From: Brevibacillus composti
GTDB lineage: Bacteria > Bacillota > Bacilli > Brevibacillales > Brevibacillaceae
Length of the DNA stretch: 64,000 nt
Assembly (NCBI RefSeq): GCF_016406105.1
Contig: NZ_CP066308.1
Location: forward strand, 3,273,501 to 3,337,500
Direction of reading: 5' to 3'
Numbering within the stretch: the stretch's first letter is position 1; every line of letters starts with the position of its first letter. The translations under genes were made by a program, and so were the position numbers. This document shows, one piece after another, positions 33,214 through 42,970 of this stretch. The notes under the pieces were generated by a model. It did no database searches and was not told the DNA's origin. It saw only the letters and a program-made list of their open reading frames with translations.

Positions 33214-33777
33214 TTACTCCAGCATATTCGAATAGATATTTTGATAGCGGTCATGGTAGTACAGGACCCGCTGTACGTACAGTCTGGTTTCTCCAAACGG
33301 AATGTCCTCGATCGTCTCCCGCTTGCCGTTCCATTGCTCCTTTGCCAGCCAGCTGCTCACCTTGCCCGGCCCGGCGTTGTAGGCGGCGATCATTTTGACC
33401 GGATCGCCTTCATACCGCTTCTCCAGAAAAGAGAGATACCAGGTGCCAATGTGAATATTCATCACGGGATCGTACAGGTAATTTTCCCCGCTTGGCTGCA
33501 AATTGGCCTGTTCGACGATCCACTCCGCTGTCTCCGGCATGACCTGCATCAAGCCGATGGCCCCCTTCTTGGATACCCGATCCGGCTGAAAGCCGCTCTC
33601 GGAACGGATGACCGCGAGAATCAGGTAGGGATCGACTTGATACCGGCTGGAAGCCTCCAGGATCTCCTTTTCATATTTGATCGGATACATCCACTTCCAG
33701 ACCATCGGGGTATTGATCAGGAAAAAGACGGCCATCAGAACAAAAAGAAACAAGAACGCTCTCTTGCTCCTGGTCAT
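33214..33777 (-). CDS. Membrane-anchored lytic transglycosylase
   Basis: The 187-residue product has an N-terminal anchor (residues 6-24) and an Slt-type lysozyme-like domain: ILAVIRSESGFQPDRVSKKGAIGLMQVMPETAEWI contains the catalytic Glu and the GLMQ motif, and AAYNAGPGKVSSWL the family's third motif. It cuts the glycan strand of peptidoglycan to leave an anhydro end. The ATG at 33777 overlaps the coaE stop (ATGA), so it is coupled to coaE, as in related Bacilli. Confidence 0.9.
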   Translation of the reverse strand: MTRSKRAFLFLFVLMAVFFLINTPMVWKWMYPIKYEKEILEASSRYQVDPYLILAVIRSESGFQPDRVSKKGAIGLMQVMPETAEWIVEQANLQPSGENYLYDPVMNIHIGTWYLSFLEKRYEGDPVKMIAAYNAGPGKVSSWLAKEQWNGKRETIEDIPFGETRLYVQRVLYYHDRYQNIYSNMLE

Positions 33778-34376
33778 GGAGCCACGTCCGCCTTCAGCCT
33801 GCGCACCAGCTGCTCCACCTGTTTTTCCGTCTCTTCGCGGGATCCGGTGTTGTCGATAACAAAATCGGCTTCTTCCTTCTTTTGCTCGATGGGCCACTGG
33901 GCGCGCAGACGCTTTTCCGCCTGCTCTTCATCAAACTCGTCCCGCTCCATCATCCGGGCCATCTGCATTTCGGCCGGGGCGTAGACGACGACTACCTTGT
34001 CTACCATGTGCTGCAGCCTGCTTTCAAAGAGCAGCGGAATATCGAGAAAAACGATCGTGGCGCCGTTTTTTTCGGCCTCCTCCGCCTGCTCGCGCATGAC
34101 GCGGCGGACCTCCGGGTGGACGATGGTATTGAGCTTCTGGCGCTCCGCTTCATCGGAAAACACAATCTCCCCCAGCTTGGCGCGGTCGATCTGACCGTCA
34201 GGCAGCAGGATCTCCTCTCCAAAGTAGCGAACGATCGACTCATAAGCCGGTTTACCGGGCTCCACCACCTCGCGGGCAATCTGGTCCGCATCGATGACAG
34301 GTATCCCTCTCTCCCGAAGCATAGCGGTGACTGTGCTTTTACCTGTGGCGATGCCTCCTGTCAATCCCAGAATCAT
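33774..34376 (-). CDS. coaE: Dephospho-CoA kinase
   Basis: A 200-residue P-loop kinase that makes the last step of coenzyme A synthesis. Walker A is GGIATGKST at residues 7-15; further motifs IDADQIAREVV, LNTIVHPEV and FLDIPLLFES are typical. The ATG at 34376 follows GGAGGGTG by six bases, giving the usual length; an open frame up to 34466 is ignored. Third gene of polA-mutM-coaE. Confidence 0.95.
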   Translation of the reverse strand: MILGLTGGIATGKSTVTAMLRERGIPVIDADQIAREVVEPGKPAYESIVRYFGEEILLPDGQIDRAKLGEIVFSDEAERQKLNTIVHPEVRRVMREQAEEAEKNGATIVFLDIPLLFESRLQHMVDKVVVVYAPAEMQMARMMERDEFDEEQAEKRLRAQWPIEQKKEEADFVIDNTGSREETEKQVEQLVRRLKADVAP

Positions 34377-34401
34377 TCGTTCACCCTCCCTTTTGCAGCT
34401 C

Positions 34402-35247
34402 TCACTGTTTTGTTCGCTTGCCTGCTTTTTGACAGGCTGGACAGATGTGTGTGCCTCGTCCGCCAACGACGAAGCGGATGATCGGGGTTCCGCACTTGGT
34501 GCACGGTTCTCCCTTGCGCCCGTAAACCAGGAGGGATTGTTGGAACATCCCCATCTCTCCCTGGCCGTTCACGTAGGACTTGATCGAGCTGCCTCCCTGC
34601 TCCACGGCTTCCGAGAGCGTCGTCACGATAGCCGCGTGCAACCGGGCGGTCTGTTCAGCGGTCAGCTTGCCGGCAGGACGTTCCGGGTGGATTCCTGCGC
34701 GGAAGAGTGACTCGTCCACATAAATATTCCCCAAACCGACAATACATTCCTGGTTCAGCAGCAGCGGTTTGATTTTGGTCGTCCGCCCTTTGAGCAGGCC
34801 GCGCAATACCTCCGCCGTAAAGTTCGGGTCCAGGGGCTCGACACCCAGCTTGGCCAGCGGCCCCTCGGCCGTCTCCAGCCCCAGCGGGATCAGGTCCATC
34901 GTCCCGAACTGCCGGACATCCCGGTACCTCAGCTCCGTGCCGTCCGTAAAGTGAAAGATCACATGCGTATGCTTCTCGACAGGCTCCTCGGCCTGATACA
35001 AGCCGTAGCGCCCCTCCATGCGGAGGTGAGAGATGAGCACGTCCCGATCCAACACGAACTGGATGAATTTGGCCCGCCGCTTGATGGCGTGAATCGTCTG
35101 GCCGGCCAGCAGCGCCTTGAACTCCTCCACATCATCCGGTCTGCGAATGATGCGGGGCAAAAGCACGCTGACCCGGGCAATCGTCTTCCCGAGGACGAGA
35201 CGCTGCAGCGTCCGCACAACCGTTTCCACCTCTGGCAATTCCGGCAT
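34402..35247 (-). CDS. mutM: Formamidopyrimidine-DNA glycosylase
   Basis: This 281-residue enzyme removes 8-oxoguanine and formamidopyrimidines. The N-terminus PELPEVETVVRTL carries the catalytic Pro2 and Glu3. The helix-two-turn-helix GLGNIYVDESLFRAGIHP and the C-terminal zinc finger (CTKC and CPAC) are complete. GGAGGAG precedes the ATG at 35247. It lies 103 bases after polA and 25 bases before coaE. Confidence 0.97.
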   Translation of the reverse strand: MPELPEVETVVRTLQRLVLGKTIARVSVLLPRIIRRPDDVEEFKALLAGQTIHAIKRRAKFIQFVLDRDVLISHLRMEGRYGLYQAEEPVEKHTHVIFHFTDGTELRYRDVRQFGTMDLIPLGLETAEGPLAKLGVEPLDPNFTAEVLRGLLKGRTTKIKPLLLNQECIVGLGNIYVDESLFRAGIHPERPAGKLTAEQTARLHAAIVTTLSEAVEQGGSSIKSYVNGQGEMGMFQQSLLVYGRKGEPCTKCGTPIIRFVVGGRGTHICPACQKAGKRTKQ

Positions 35248-35350
35248 GATTTCTCCTCCTCTCGATGTCTGTTGCAGCTGACCGGCAGTCTGCCGGGAGA
35301 ACCGGGTCGCTCCCGGCCGCTGCCCGTTTTTTGAAAGAGACGAGCCGGCA

Positions 35351-37999
35351 TTACTTGGCTTCGTACCAGCTCCGCCCGTAATTGACATCCGCTTTCAGCG
35401 GGACTTTTAATTCCAGCGCATGCTCCATCACCTCGGGAACGAGCTGCTTCATGATCTCCAGCTCGTCCTCTGGCACTTCGAAAATCAGTTCGTCATGCAC
35501 CTGAAGCAGCATGCGGCTCTTCAGCCCTTTTTCCCGCATCTTCTCCTGCATGCGGATCATTGCCAGTTTGATAATATCGGCAGCCGTTCCCTGAATCGGC
35601 GTATTCATCGCCGTCCGCTCGGCAAACGAGCGCAGATTGAAATTGCTGCTTTTAATGTCCGGCAGGTAGCGCCTGCGATGAAGCAGGGTGGTTACATAGC
35701 CGTCCTGCTTGGCCTGCTGGACGATATCCTCCATGTACTTCTTGACGCCGGAGAAGACGGCGAAATAACGCTCGATAAACTCTCCCGCTTCTTTCCGGGT
35801 GATGTTCAGATTCTGCGACAAGCCGTAATCGCTGATGCCGTAGACGATCCCGAAGTTGACGGCCTTGGCCTGACGGCGCATCAGCGACGTCACTTCCTCC
35901 TGCGCTACGCCAAACACATCCATCGCCGTGCGGGTATGAATGTCCATGTCTTTCTGGAAGGCGTCGATCAGATTCTCATCGCCCGAGATATGGGCCAGGA
36001 CGCGCAGCTCGATCTGGGAGTAGTCCGCCGCTAAGATGTACCAGCCCTCTTCCGAAGGGATAAAGGCCTCGCGGATTTTTCGTCCTTCCTCCAGGCGAAT
36101 CGGGATGTTCTGCAGATTGGGCTCTGTGCTGGACAGGCGGCCCGTCGCGGTGGTTGCCTGATTAAACAGGGTGTGCACCTTGCCTGTACCCGGGTGGATT
36201 TCCTTGGTCAGTCCTTCGATATAGGTGGAGCGCAGCTTGCCCAATTGGCGATAATGCAGAATCACCTCAATAATCGGGTGATAGGGGGCCAGTTTTTCCA
36301 GTACATCCGCGCTGGTGGACGGCCCGGTCTTGGTCTTTTTCAGCACAGGGAGATCCAGCTTGTCAAAAAGGATTTCGCCAAGCTGCTTGGGCGAGTTGAT
36401 GTTAAAGGAGGTGCCGGCAAGCTCGTAGATCTGTTCGGTCAGTTTCTCGAGCTGGGCGTCCAGTTCCTCTCCCATCTGCTGCAATCGGCTTTCGTTCACC
36501 TTGACGCCTTGCTTTTCCATCGCCGCCAGCACCAGGCTGAGCGGTTCCTCGATACGCTTCAACAGCTCATCCAGCCGGCTCGCTTCCACTTCTGTCCGGA
36601 TGCGCGGCACACACTGCCACAGGGCTGCAGCCTTGCGCGCCACGTGTTCGCTCAGCACATCCGACTCTGGTACGATCCGCTTCGCTCCCTTGCCGTACAC
36701 CTCTTCATCCGGCAGCACCCGGATCTCGGCATAATGTGCAGCGATATCGGCCACCTGCGGGCTGCTCTCCGCCGCATTCAGCAGATAGGAAGCGAGATAG
36801 CTGTCAAAACGGATGCCGGCAAGCTCCAGCCCGTGCCAGGCCAGGCCGACGGTATCTCGTTTGCCGTCAAATACCCATTTTTCGCGGGATTCGTCCGCCA
36901 GCCACTCCCGAAAAGCCGTCCACTCCTTGGCTACATCCCAAGGGACGTAGAGCGCGACGCCATCGGCCGCCAGACCAAATCCCAGGATCGGCGCATGGTG
37001 GTAGTTCTCCCCGTCCATTTCCACGTAAAAAGCCATCGGCGAGGTCAGCTTGTCCGCAAACTGTGAAGTCTGTCCCTCCTCCACCACTTCAAAGGAAAAG
37101 GGCGCGGCTTCCGTTACCTCTCCGCCCTCCGCTGTTGCCGTTCCCTTCACTTTGGGCAGCAGCGACTTAAACTCCATCTTTTTGAAGAAGTCCACGACGG
37201 GATCAGCCTCATATCCCTGGTACGAAGTCTCCTCCACGTTCACCTCGACCGGAGCATCGCGCATGATCGTCGCCAGCGCTTTGCTCAGCTTGGCTTTGTC
37301 CACGTTTTCCCGCAGGTTTTCCTGCAGTTTTTTGCCCGAGATCTTGTCCACGTTGTCCAGCACGGCCTCGACGGAGCCGTACTCGTGGAGCAGCTTCAGC
37401 GCCGTCTTTTCGCCGACGCCCGGCACGCCCGGAATGTTGTCCGAGCTGTCGCCCATCAAGCCTTTGAGGTCGATGATTTGCAGCGGCTTCAAACCGTACT
37501 TCTCTTCGATTTCCTTCGGTGTATACATCTCGATCTCGCTGACGCCTTTGCGGGTGAGCGCGACGGAGACATTGTCGGATACGAGCTGGAGCATGTCCTT
37601 GTCGCCCGTAATCACGGTCGTTTTCCAGTTGTTTTCGTCCGCACGCAGGGTGAGGGTCCCGATAATATCATCCGCCTCGTAGCCTTCCAGCTCAAAGCGC
37701 CGAATGGAGAAGGCGTCCAGGAGCTCGCGAATCAGCGGGAACTGCTCGGACAGCTCAGGCGGCGTCTTGCTCCGCCCTCCTTTATACTCTGCAAATTCGC
37801 TGTGGCGAAACACCACTTTGCCCGCATCGAAAGCGACCAGCACATGCGTCGGCTTCATCTCTTCCAGCACCTTGAGCAGCATCGTGGTAAAGCCCAGCAC
37901 CGCATTGGTGTGCAATCCCGCCGATGTGGACAAAAGCGGCAACGCGTAAAACGCCCGGTTGGCGATACTGTTCCCGTCAATCAACACCAAATGGCTCAT
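35351..37999 (-). CDS. polA: DNA polymerase I
   Basis: The 882-residue repair polymerase comprises a 5' nuclease domain (residues 1 to about 290, VLIDGNSIANRAFYAL, GDKDMLQLV, GVGEKTALKLL), a 3'-5' exonuclease-like domain and a polymerase domain (ILAADYSQIELRVLAHISGD, RRQAKAVNFGIVYG, LQVHDELIFEVPE). As in Bacillus enzymes, the exonuclease region lacks the D-x-E metal ligands (FYVEMDGE), so proofreading is probably absent. First gene of polA-mutM-coaE-transglycosylase. Confidence 0.97.
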   Translation of the reverse strand: MSHLVLIDGNSIANRAFYALPLLSTSAGLHTNAVLGFTTMLLKVLEEMKPTHVLVAFDAGKVVFRHSEFAEYKGGRSKTPPELSEQFPLIRELLDAFSIRRFELEGYEADDIIGTLTLRADENNWKTTVITGDKDMLQLVSDNVSVALTRKGVSEIEMYTPKEIEEKYGLKPLQIIDLKGLMGDSSDNIPGVPGVGEKTALKLLHEYGSVEAVLDNVDKISGKKLQENLRENVDKAKLSKALATIMRDAPVEVNVEETSYQGYEADPVVDFFKKMEFKSLLPKVKGTATAEGGEVTEAAPFSFEVVEEGQTSQFADKLTSPMAFYVEMDGENYHHAPILGFGLAADGVALYVPWDVAKEWTAFREWLADESREKWVFDGKRDTVGLAWHGLELAGIRFDSYLASYLLNAAESSPQVADIAAHYAEIRVLPDEEVYGKGAKRIVPESDVLSEHVARKAAALWQCVPRIRTEVEASRLDELLKRIEEPLSLVLAAMEKQGVKVNESRLQQMGEELDAQLEKLTEQIYELAGTSFNINSPKQLGEILFDKLDLPVLKKTKTGPSTSADVLEKLAPYHPIIEVILHYRQLGKLRSTYIEGLTKEIHPGTGKVHTLFNQATTATGRLSSTEPNLQNIPIRLEEGRKIREAFIPSEEGWYILAADYSQIELRVLAHISGDENLIDAFQKDMDIHTRTAMDVFGVAQEEVTSLMRRQAKAVNFGIVYGISDYGLSQNLNITRKEAGEFIERYFAVFSGVKKYMEDIVQQAKQDGYVTTLLHRRRYLPDIKSSNFNLRSFAERTAMNTPIQGTAADIIKLAMIRMQEKMREKGLKSRMLLQVHDELIFEVPEDELEIMKQLVPEVMEHALELKVPLKADVNYGRSWYEAK

Positions 38000-38186
38000 T
38001 TCGTCCGCACCCTCTCTTTTTTTCGCTATCCTTCATCTTAACATAGGGGTCGCCTGGCTGGCAAAAGAGAGCGGTCACCTGGTGAAAGCGTGAGGAGAAG
38101 GCCCTTTGGAAAGAAAACGGCCTCCGTCCGATCCGCATGACTTACCCCGGATTCAGAAAGAGGCCTCACCTGTTGGCATTTTCACA

Positions 38187-38933
38187 CTAGTGGCGGACGG
38201 CGTTCCAGATGCGCTGCCACCAGCTGCGCTGCGGTTCTCCGTTCGATTGCCGACTGCCTTCTCCATTGAGTTCATGCGTCAGCATGAGGTATTCGGCAAT
38301 CCCTTCGCCGATCGCCCGCGCCAGCTGCTCTTGCTGCTTCGGTGTGGTCAGCATGAGGCGGTCCGCGTAGTTTCCGATAAACCCCATCTCAATGATGACA
38401 GTTGGACAGTATTGCTGTTTGAGCAGATAGTACGTGCCCCCTTTGACAGGGCGGGCATTCGTCTTGGCCAGCCGGTTCAGGTTCTCCTGGAGAATCGAGG
38501 CCAGCCAGTAGCTCTGTTCATTCGGCTGGTAAATCACGACCGGACCGCGCCGCCTCGCATCCGATGACCAGTTGACATGCAGGCTCACCATCAGCTGGGG
38601 GGACATCTCTTTTGCCAGATGACGGCGCTGGGCGAGATCGCGGATATGGCGGGAGGGATTTTTCAGCCAGTGATTCTCGTCGCTCAGCGCAATATCCCGA
38701 TCCCGGTTAAGAACCGCGCGATACCCCTTCTCCGTCAACTGGCGGTACAGGCGCTTTCCCACCTGCAAGTTAATCTCCTTTTCCAAAACCGAACCGAATG
38801 ATGTACCTGGATCCACACCTCCGTGACCGACATCGATCAAGACCTGGACATTGGCAAGCGGAACGGCTGCACTCCGCTCCGGAAACAGCAGGAACAATAC
38901 CATCAGCACGATGAAGAACCTGTACTTTCTCAT
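38187..38933 (-). CDS. N-acetylmuramoyl-L-alanine amidase, CwlD-like
   Basis: A 248-residue Amidase_3 protein with signal peptide (residues 1-21, ending SAA). Zinc ligands: His in LIDVGHGGVDPG, Glu in SVLEKEINL, His in LMVSLHVNWS; catalytic Glu in VIIEMGFIGNYAD. Short amidases with this layout are the CwlD group, which prepare muramic-delta-lactam in spore cortex; that role is likely but not proven here. The start is ambiguous: ATG at 38933 or GTG at 38951; neither has a strong ribosome binding site. Confidence 0.8.
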   Translation of the reverse strand: MRKYRFFIVLMVLFLLFPERSAAVPLANVQVLIDVGHGGVDPGTSFGSVLEKEINLQVGKRLYRQLTEKGYRAVLNRDRDIALSDENHWLKNPSRHIRDLAQRRHLAKEMSPQLMVSLHVNWSSDARRRGPVVIYQPNEQSYWLASILQENLNRLAKTNARPVKGGTYYLLKQQYCPTVIIEMGFIGNYADRLMLTTPKQQEQLARAIGEGIAEYLMLTHELNGEGSRQSNGEPQRSWWQRIWNAVRH

Positions 38934-39060
38934 AATGCTAAAGTGTTCCACGGGTCCGGTTCTTCTATCCTCGATCTACCAACGTGGCATGATTGTGAAT
39001 TTTCCGAGAGACAGGTACAATAGGAGTCATGCTACCGATCCTGCATAAGAGGTGCTGTTC

Positions 39061-40005
39061 ATGAACAAACAGATAGAAAAGCCTTTTTTTCCACCCTATC
39101 TCGCCTTGTTTCTCGGGGTCGTGGCCATCTCGACATCGGCGATTTTCGTCAAACTTTCCGATGCGCCATCGCCGATCATCGCCACGTACCGGCTGATTTT
39201 CTCGGTCGTCCTGACACTGCCGCTCCTTTTTTGGAACCGCGGCGCCATCGGCGAAATTCTGCGCATGCCCCGCAAACAATGGCTGCTATGCGCGCTTTCG
39301 GGCGCTTTCCTGGCCAGTCATTTCCTGCTTTGGTTTGAGTCTTTAAACTATACATCGGTGGCCAGCTCTACGGTTCTGGTAACGCTCCAGCCCCTCTTTG
39401 CCTTTGTCGGCGGGTATTTCTTTTTCGGGGAAAAAGTGAGGCCGCTCGCGCTTGCCGGCGGACTGTTGGCCATCGTCGGCAGCTTTGTCATCGGGTGGGG
39501 GGATTTCCAGGTAGGCGGCATGGCCCTGTGGGGAGATATCCTCGCCTTGTCCGGCGCGGCCACCGTTACCGGCTACTGGCTGATCGCCCAGTACATCCGG
39601 CAGTATCTCTCGTCCTTTTCCTATACCTTGGTCGTCTACTCGTTTACCAGCATCATCCTCGTCGCCTACGATCTCGCCCTCGGCTATTCGCTGACCGGGT
39701 ACTCGGCGGAAAATTGGGGCTGGTTCTTCTGCCTGGCGCTGTTTCCGACTTTGCTCGGCCACTCGATCCTGAACTGGATCATCAAATGGCTGAATACGAC
39801 GACGATCTCGATGGGCATTCTGGGCGAACCGGTCGGTACCGCGATCCTCGCGTACTTCATTCTCGGCGAAGTCGTCACGCTGCCGCAGTACGTAGGAGGG
39901 CTGATCATCCTCGCCGGAATCTACCTGTTTATCCGCTACAACCAACCCGTTAAAGGAGTGGAAACAAGTGAGCCAACTGCCGCCTCGCAGAAAAAGCTTG
40001 CGTGA
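39061..40005 (+). CDS. EamA/DMT-family membrane transporter
   Basis: The 314-residue product has ten transmembrane helices in two EamA halves (residues about 10-140 and 155-295). Motifs: SDAPSPIIATYRLIFS, SLNYTSVASSTVLVTLQPLFAFV, GEKVRPLALAGGLLAIVGS, GHSILNWIIKWLNTTTISMGILGEPVGTAILAYFILGE (conserved second half). The substrate is unknown; the family exports amino acids and other metabolites. GAGGTG sits six bases before the ATG at 39061, so the GTG at 39052 is rejected. A small membrane protein gene overlaps its end. Confidence 0.9.
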   Translation: MNKQIEKPFFPPYLALFLGVVAISTSAIFVKLSDAPSPIIATYRLIFSVVLTLPLLFWNRGAIGEILRMPRKQWLLCALSGAFLASHFLLWFESLNYTSVASSTVLVTLQPLFAFVGGYFFFGEKVRPLALAGGLLAIVGSFVIGWGDFQVGGMALWGDILALSGAATVTGYWLIAQYIRQYLSSFSYTLVVYSFTSIILVAYDLALGYSLTGYSAENWGWFFCLALFPTLLGHSILNWIIKWLNTTTISMGILGEPVGTAILAYFILGEVVTLPQYVGGLIILAGIYLFIRYNQPVKGVETSEPTAASQKKLA

Positions 40006-40108
40006 ATACGTCAAAGGGCTCAGCGTCTGGGCTCGAATTGGATGGACGATTTTTTTGGGGTATATTGTCGGGCGCATCGTTTACTGGGTGATAAAGGCGT
40101 TTTCTTGA
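39968..40108 (+). CDS. Small (46-residue) single-span membrane protein
   Basis: GTG at 39968 has GGAGTG seven bases upstream. The product starts with a basic stretch (SQLPPRRKSLREYVKGL) and has one hydrophobic span (WARIGWTIFLGYIVGRIVYWVI, about residues 21-42). It overlaps the last 38 bases of the EamA gene in another frame, so translation is probably coupled. No family is recognised; a transporter accessory peptide or independent small membrane protein are both possible. Confidence 0.65.
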   Translation: MSQLPPRRKSLREYVKGLSVWARIGWTIFLGYIVGRIVYWVIKAFS

Positions 40109-40141
40109 AGCTGCGTGATTCTCTCTGCGGCCCTGTTCCTG

Positions 40142-40185
40142 AAAAAAAGGCACAGCGTTCTCCCTATGGGAAACACTGTGCCTTT
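40142..40185. terminator. Bidirectional terminator between the small membrane protein and ilvE
   Basis: AAAGGCACAG/CTGTGCCTTT with inner pairs TCCC/GGGA, flanked by A7 on the left, so a T-run follows on the minus strand for ilvE. Confidence 0.8.
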
Positions 40186-40196
40186 GCTGTTGTCTT

Positions 40197-41285
40197 TTAC
40201 GAGCTCGCAACGGTTTCGTTCACTTGCACCGTCCAGCCATATTTGTCCTCGACTTCTCCGTATTGAATGCCTGTCAGCGTCTCATACAGCTTCATCGTCA
40301 GTTCCCCGACAGATTTCTCGTGAATACAGAGCTGGTTGCCGTTCCAGTTCAGTTCCCCGATCGGCGAAATGACGGCCGCCGTACCGGTGCCGAAGGCTTC
40401 CTCCAGCTCTCCGTTGAGATGCGCCTGATAGATCTCTTCCATGGCAATCCGCTTTTCCTGAACCGGGATGCCCCAATCGCGGAGCAGATGGATGACGGAA
40501 TTGCGGGTAACCCCATCCAGAATGCTGCCGTTCAGAGCAGGCGTCCATACCTCTCCCTTTATCTTGAAGAAGACGTTCATCGCGCCGACCTCTTCGATGT
40601 ACTTGCCTTCCACGCCGTCCATCCACAGCACTTGCTCGTACCCGAGATCCTTCGCTTCATTTTGTGCTTTCAGGCTGGCAGCGTAGTTGCCGGCCGTTTT
40701 GGCGTTGCCGGTCCCGCCTCTGACGGCCCGCACGAATTTGTTTTCCACGTGGATTTTGACCGGGGTCATGCCGCCCGCATAATAAGCCCCCACCGGCGAC
40801 AGGATGATCAGCAGCTTGTAGGTCTGGGACGCCCGGACGCCCAAATACGGCTCCGTCGAAAAAATAAACGGCCGGATGTACAGCGATGTGCCGGGCGCCG
40901 TCGGAACCCAGTCTTGCTCGATCTCGACCAGCTTCTTGAGCGCATCCAGCAGGAACGCCTCATCTACCGGAGGAATGCTCATTCGATCGTTGGAGATATT
41001 CATCCGCTGCATGTTCTTTTCCGGACGAAACAACAGAATCCGGTTATCCTTTGTGCGGTAGGCTTTCAACCCTTCGAACACCGCTTGTCCATAATGAAAT
41101 ACCATGGCTGCCGGGTCCAGCGTGACAGGGGCGTACGGTACGATGCGCGGATCGTACCAGCCCTTCTCCGGGTTGTAATCCATGATAAACATGTGGTCGG
41201 TAAAATGCTGTCCAAATCCCAAGCGGCCAAAATCAGGTTTCTCCTTCTTCTGCTTGGTCAACACTACATCCAGCTGCAATGCCAT
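40197..41285 (-). CDS. ilvE: Branched-chain amino acid aminotransferase
   Basis: A 362-residue fold-type IV PLP enzyme for the last step of leucine, isoleucine and valine synthesis or their first degradation step. The PLP Lys is in GTGNAKTAGNYAASL; FHYGQAVFEGLKAYRT, GTSLYIRPFIF, EVGAMNVFF and FGTGTAAVISPIGEL are the family landmarks of the longer BCAT form. AGGGAGATG precedes the ATG. Single gene with its own terminator. Confidence 0.95.
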   Translation of the reverse strand: MALQLDVVLTKQKKEKPDFGRLGFGQHFTDHMFIMDYNPEKGWYDPRIVPYAPVTLDPAAMVFHYGQAVFEGLKAYRTKDNRILLFRPEKNMQRMNISNDRMSIPPVDEAFLLDALKKLVEIEQDWVPTAPGTSLYIRPFIFSTEPYLGVRASQTYKLLIILSPVGAYYAGGMTPVKIHVENKFVRAVRGGTGNAKTAGNYAASLKAQNEAKDLGYEQVLWMDGVEGKYIEEVGAMNVFFKIKGEVWTPALNGSILDGVTRNSVIHLLRDWGIPVQEKRIAMEEIYQAHLNGELEEAFGTGTAAVISPIGELNWNGNQLCIHEKSVGELTMKLYETLTGIQYGEVEDKYGWTVQVNETVASS

Positions 41286-41378
41286 GGGCGCTACATCTCC
41301 CTTTCTCTGTTGAGTGCAAATGTCTATCTCAATACAGTAATTAAAACATATATTTGAAAAAATAAAAGAGTGTTGCGA

Positions 41379-42965
41379 TTAGGCTGCCGCTTTTTGCTGG
41401 TTTTCCGCTGCTTTTGGCGGGGTCGGTTTTTTATGCAGGAAGTAGAGCAGCGGGATGGAGACAAAGATCGGGATCGCCGAGATGAGCAGGGCATCTGCCA
41501 TGCCCCGGACTGTCGCTTCCTTGACGATCAAGCCTACCAGCATGGAGCTGGCTCCTCCTTGCGCCGCAGCTGCATCCACGCCTGCCTGCGTATACATGCC
41601 CGTCAATCCCTTGAGAAATTCAGCGGCAGTCAGGGAGGTCACCGAAATGCTCTCTGAGATCGCAGCCGAATGGAAATTGGTGCGCGTCGTCATCACCATC
41701 GTCAAAATCGCGATCCCAAACGAGCTCATCACCTGGCGAATGACATTGGACAAGGACGACGCATTCCCGACGATCGCACGGGGAACGGCATTCATCCCCA
41801 CCGTCGAGAGCGTCATCATGCACAGCCCGATCCCGAGTCCGCGAATGGTCAGAATCGTGTTCAGCCAATGATGAGGCGTATCGGCCTCCAGATTGTGCAG
41901 CTCATAGGTCATGATCCCCATGATCGACAGGCCGACCAACGCAATCGGTCCAATCCCGTATTTGTCCAGGAGCTTGCCGCTGATCGGCATCATTACAGCC
42001 ATCGCGATCGATTGCGGCATGAGCAGCAGGCCCGAATCCATCGCCGTCATCCCCTGGATGTTTTGCAGGAAGATCGGCATGATGAAAATCCCGCCCATCA
42101 TCCCCATCATGACGAAGCTGGAGGTGATGACGCTAAGCGTAAAGACCGGGATTTTAAACAGGCTGAGATTGAGCAAAGGTTCCTTTTTCCCGAGCTCGAC
42201 CCAGATGAACAGCGCCAATGCAGAGAAGGCGACGAACAATAGACTGACGATGTAAAATGAAGTCCACCCTTCGGATTGCCCTTTGCTCAAGGCCAGCAGC
42301 AGAGAGCCGCAAGCGATGATGGAGAGGATCGCGCCCGGATAGTCGAACTTCAGATCGGGCTTTTTCGTCGTTTCCTTGAGGAGGGCACTGCTCATGATAA
42401 TCGCGAAAATTCCTACAGGCACACTGATCAAAAACAAAAACTTCCAGCTGAGGTATTGAATCAAATACCCGCCCAGCGTCGGGCCGATGGCGGGAGCCAC
42501 CATCGAGGCGATCCCGAACAGCCCCAGCGCCATCCCGATTTTTTCTCGGGGAACCACCATGTAGATCATCGACATGCCGATCGGCATGATAAAGCCCCCG
42601 CTCAAGCCTTGAATAATCCGGAAGGCGATGATGCTCGTGTCGCTCCAGGCCAGCGCACACAGAACCGAGGAAGCGGTAAAGGCGGTCAATGAGAGCAAAA
42701 AAATACGCTTGTATCCAAATTTGTCGCCCAGCGATCCGCTCATCGGGATCACCACCGCGTTTGCCAGCATGTATCCCGTGAGGACCCATTGGATCGTATC
42801 TGTCGTGGAACCGAAAACGTTAACCAGCGTAGGCAAAGCGACGTTAATCAGGCTGTTGTTCAGAATCGCAACGAAGGTCCCCATGAGAATGGCCAGGAGC
42901 GTTATCCACATCCCGCCACTCCTCTCTTCCTTCTGCTGGGCCCAAGCTTCTGCCATAGTTTCCAC
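41379..42965 (-). CDS. DHA2-family (EmrB-type) drug efflux transporter
   Basis: The 528-residue transporter has 14 predicted transmembrane helices. Signatures of the family are visible: WVLTGYMLANAVVIPMSGSLGDKFGYKRIFLLS in the first loop, and GLFGIASMVAPAIGPTLGGYLIQYLSW (motif C of proton antiporters). It exports drugs or toxic compounds using proton exchange. Last gene of marR-emrA-hlyD-emrB, five bases after the preceding stop. Confidence 0.93.
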   Translation of the reverse strand: METMAEAWAQQKEERSGGMWITLLAILMGTFVAILNNSLINVALPTLVNVFGSTTDTIQWVLTGYMLANAVVIPMSGSLGDKFGYKRIFLLSLTAFTASSVLCALAWSDTSIIAFRIIQGLSGGFIMPIGMSMIYMVVPREKIGMALGLFGIASMVAPAIGPTLGGYLIQYLSWKFLFLISVPVGIFAIIMSSALLKETTKKPDLKFDYPGAILSIIACGSLLLALSKGQSEGWTSFYIVSLLFVAFSALALFIWVELGKKEPLLNLSLFKIPVFTLSVITSSFVMMGMMGGIFIMPIFLQNIQGMTAMDSGLLLMPQSIAMAVMMPISGKLLDKYGIGPIALVGLSIMGIMTYELHNLEADTPHHWLNTILTIRGLGIGLCMMTLSTVGMNAVPRAIVGNASSLSNVIRQVMSSFGIAILTMVMTTRTNFHSAAISESISVTSLTAAEFLKGLTGMYTQAGVDAAAAQGGASSMLVGLIVKEATVRGMADALLISAIPIFVSIPLLYFLHKKPTPPKAAENQQKAAA

Positions 42966-42970
42966 CTCCG

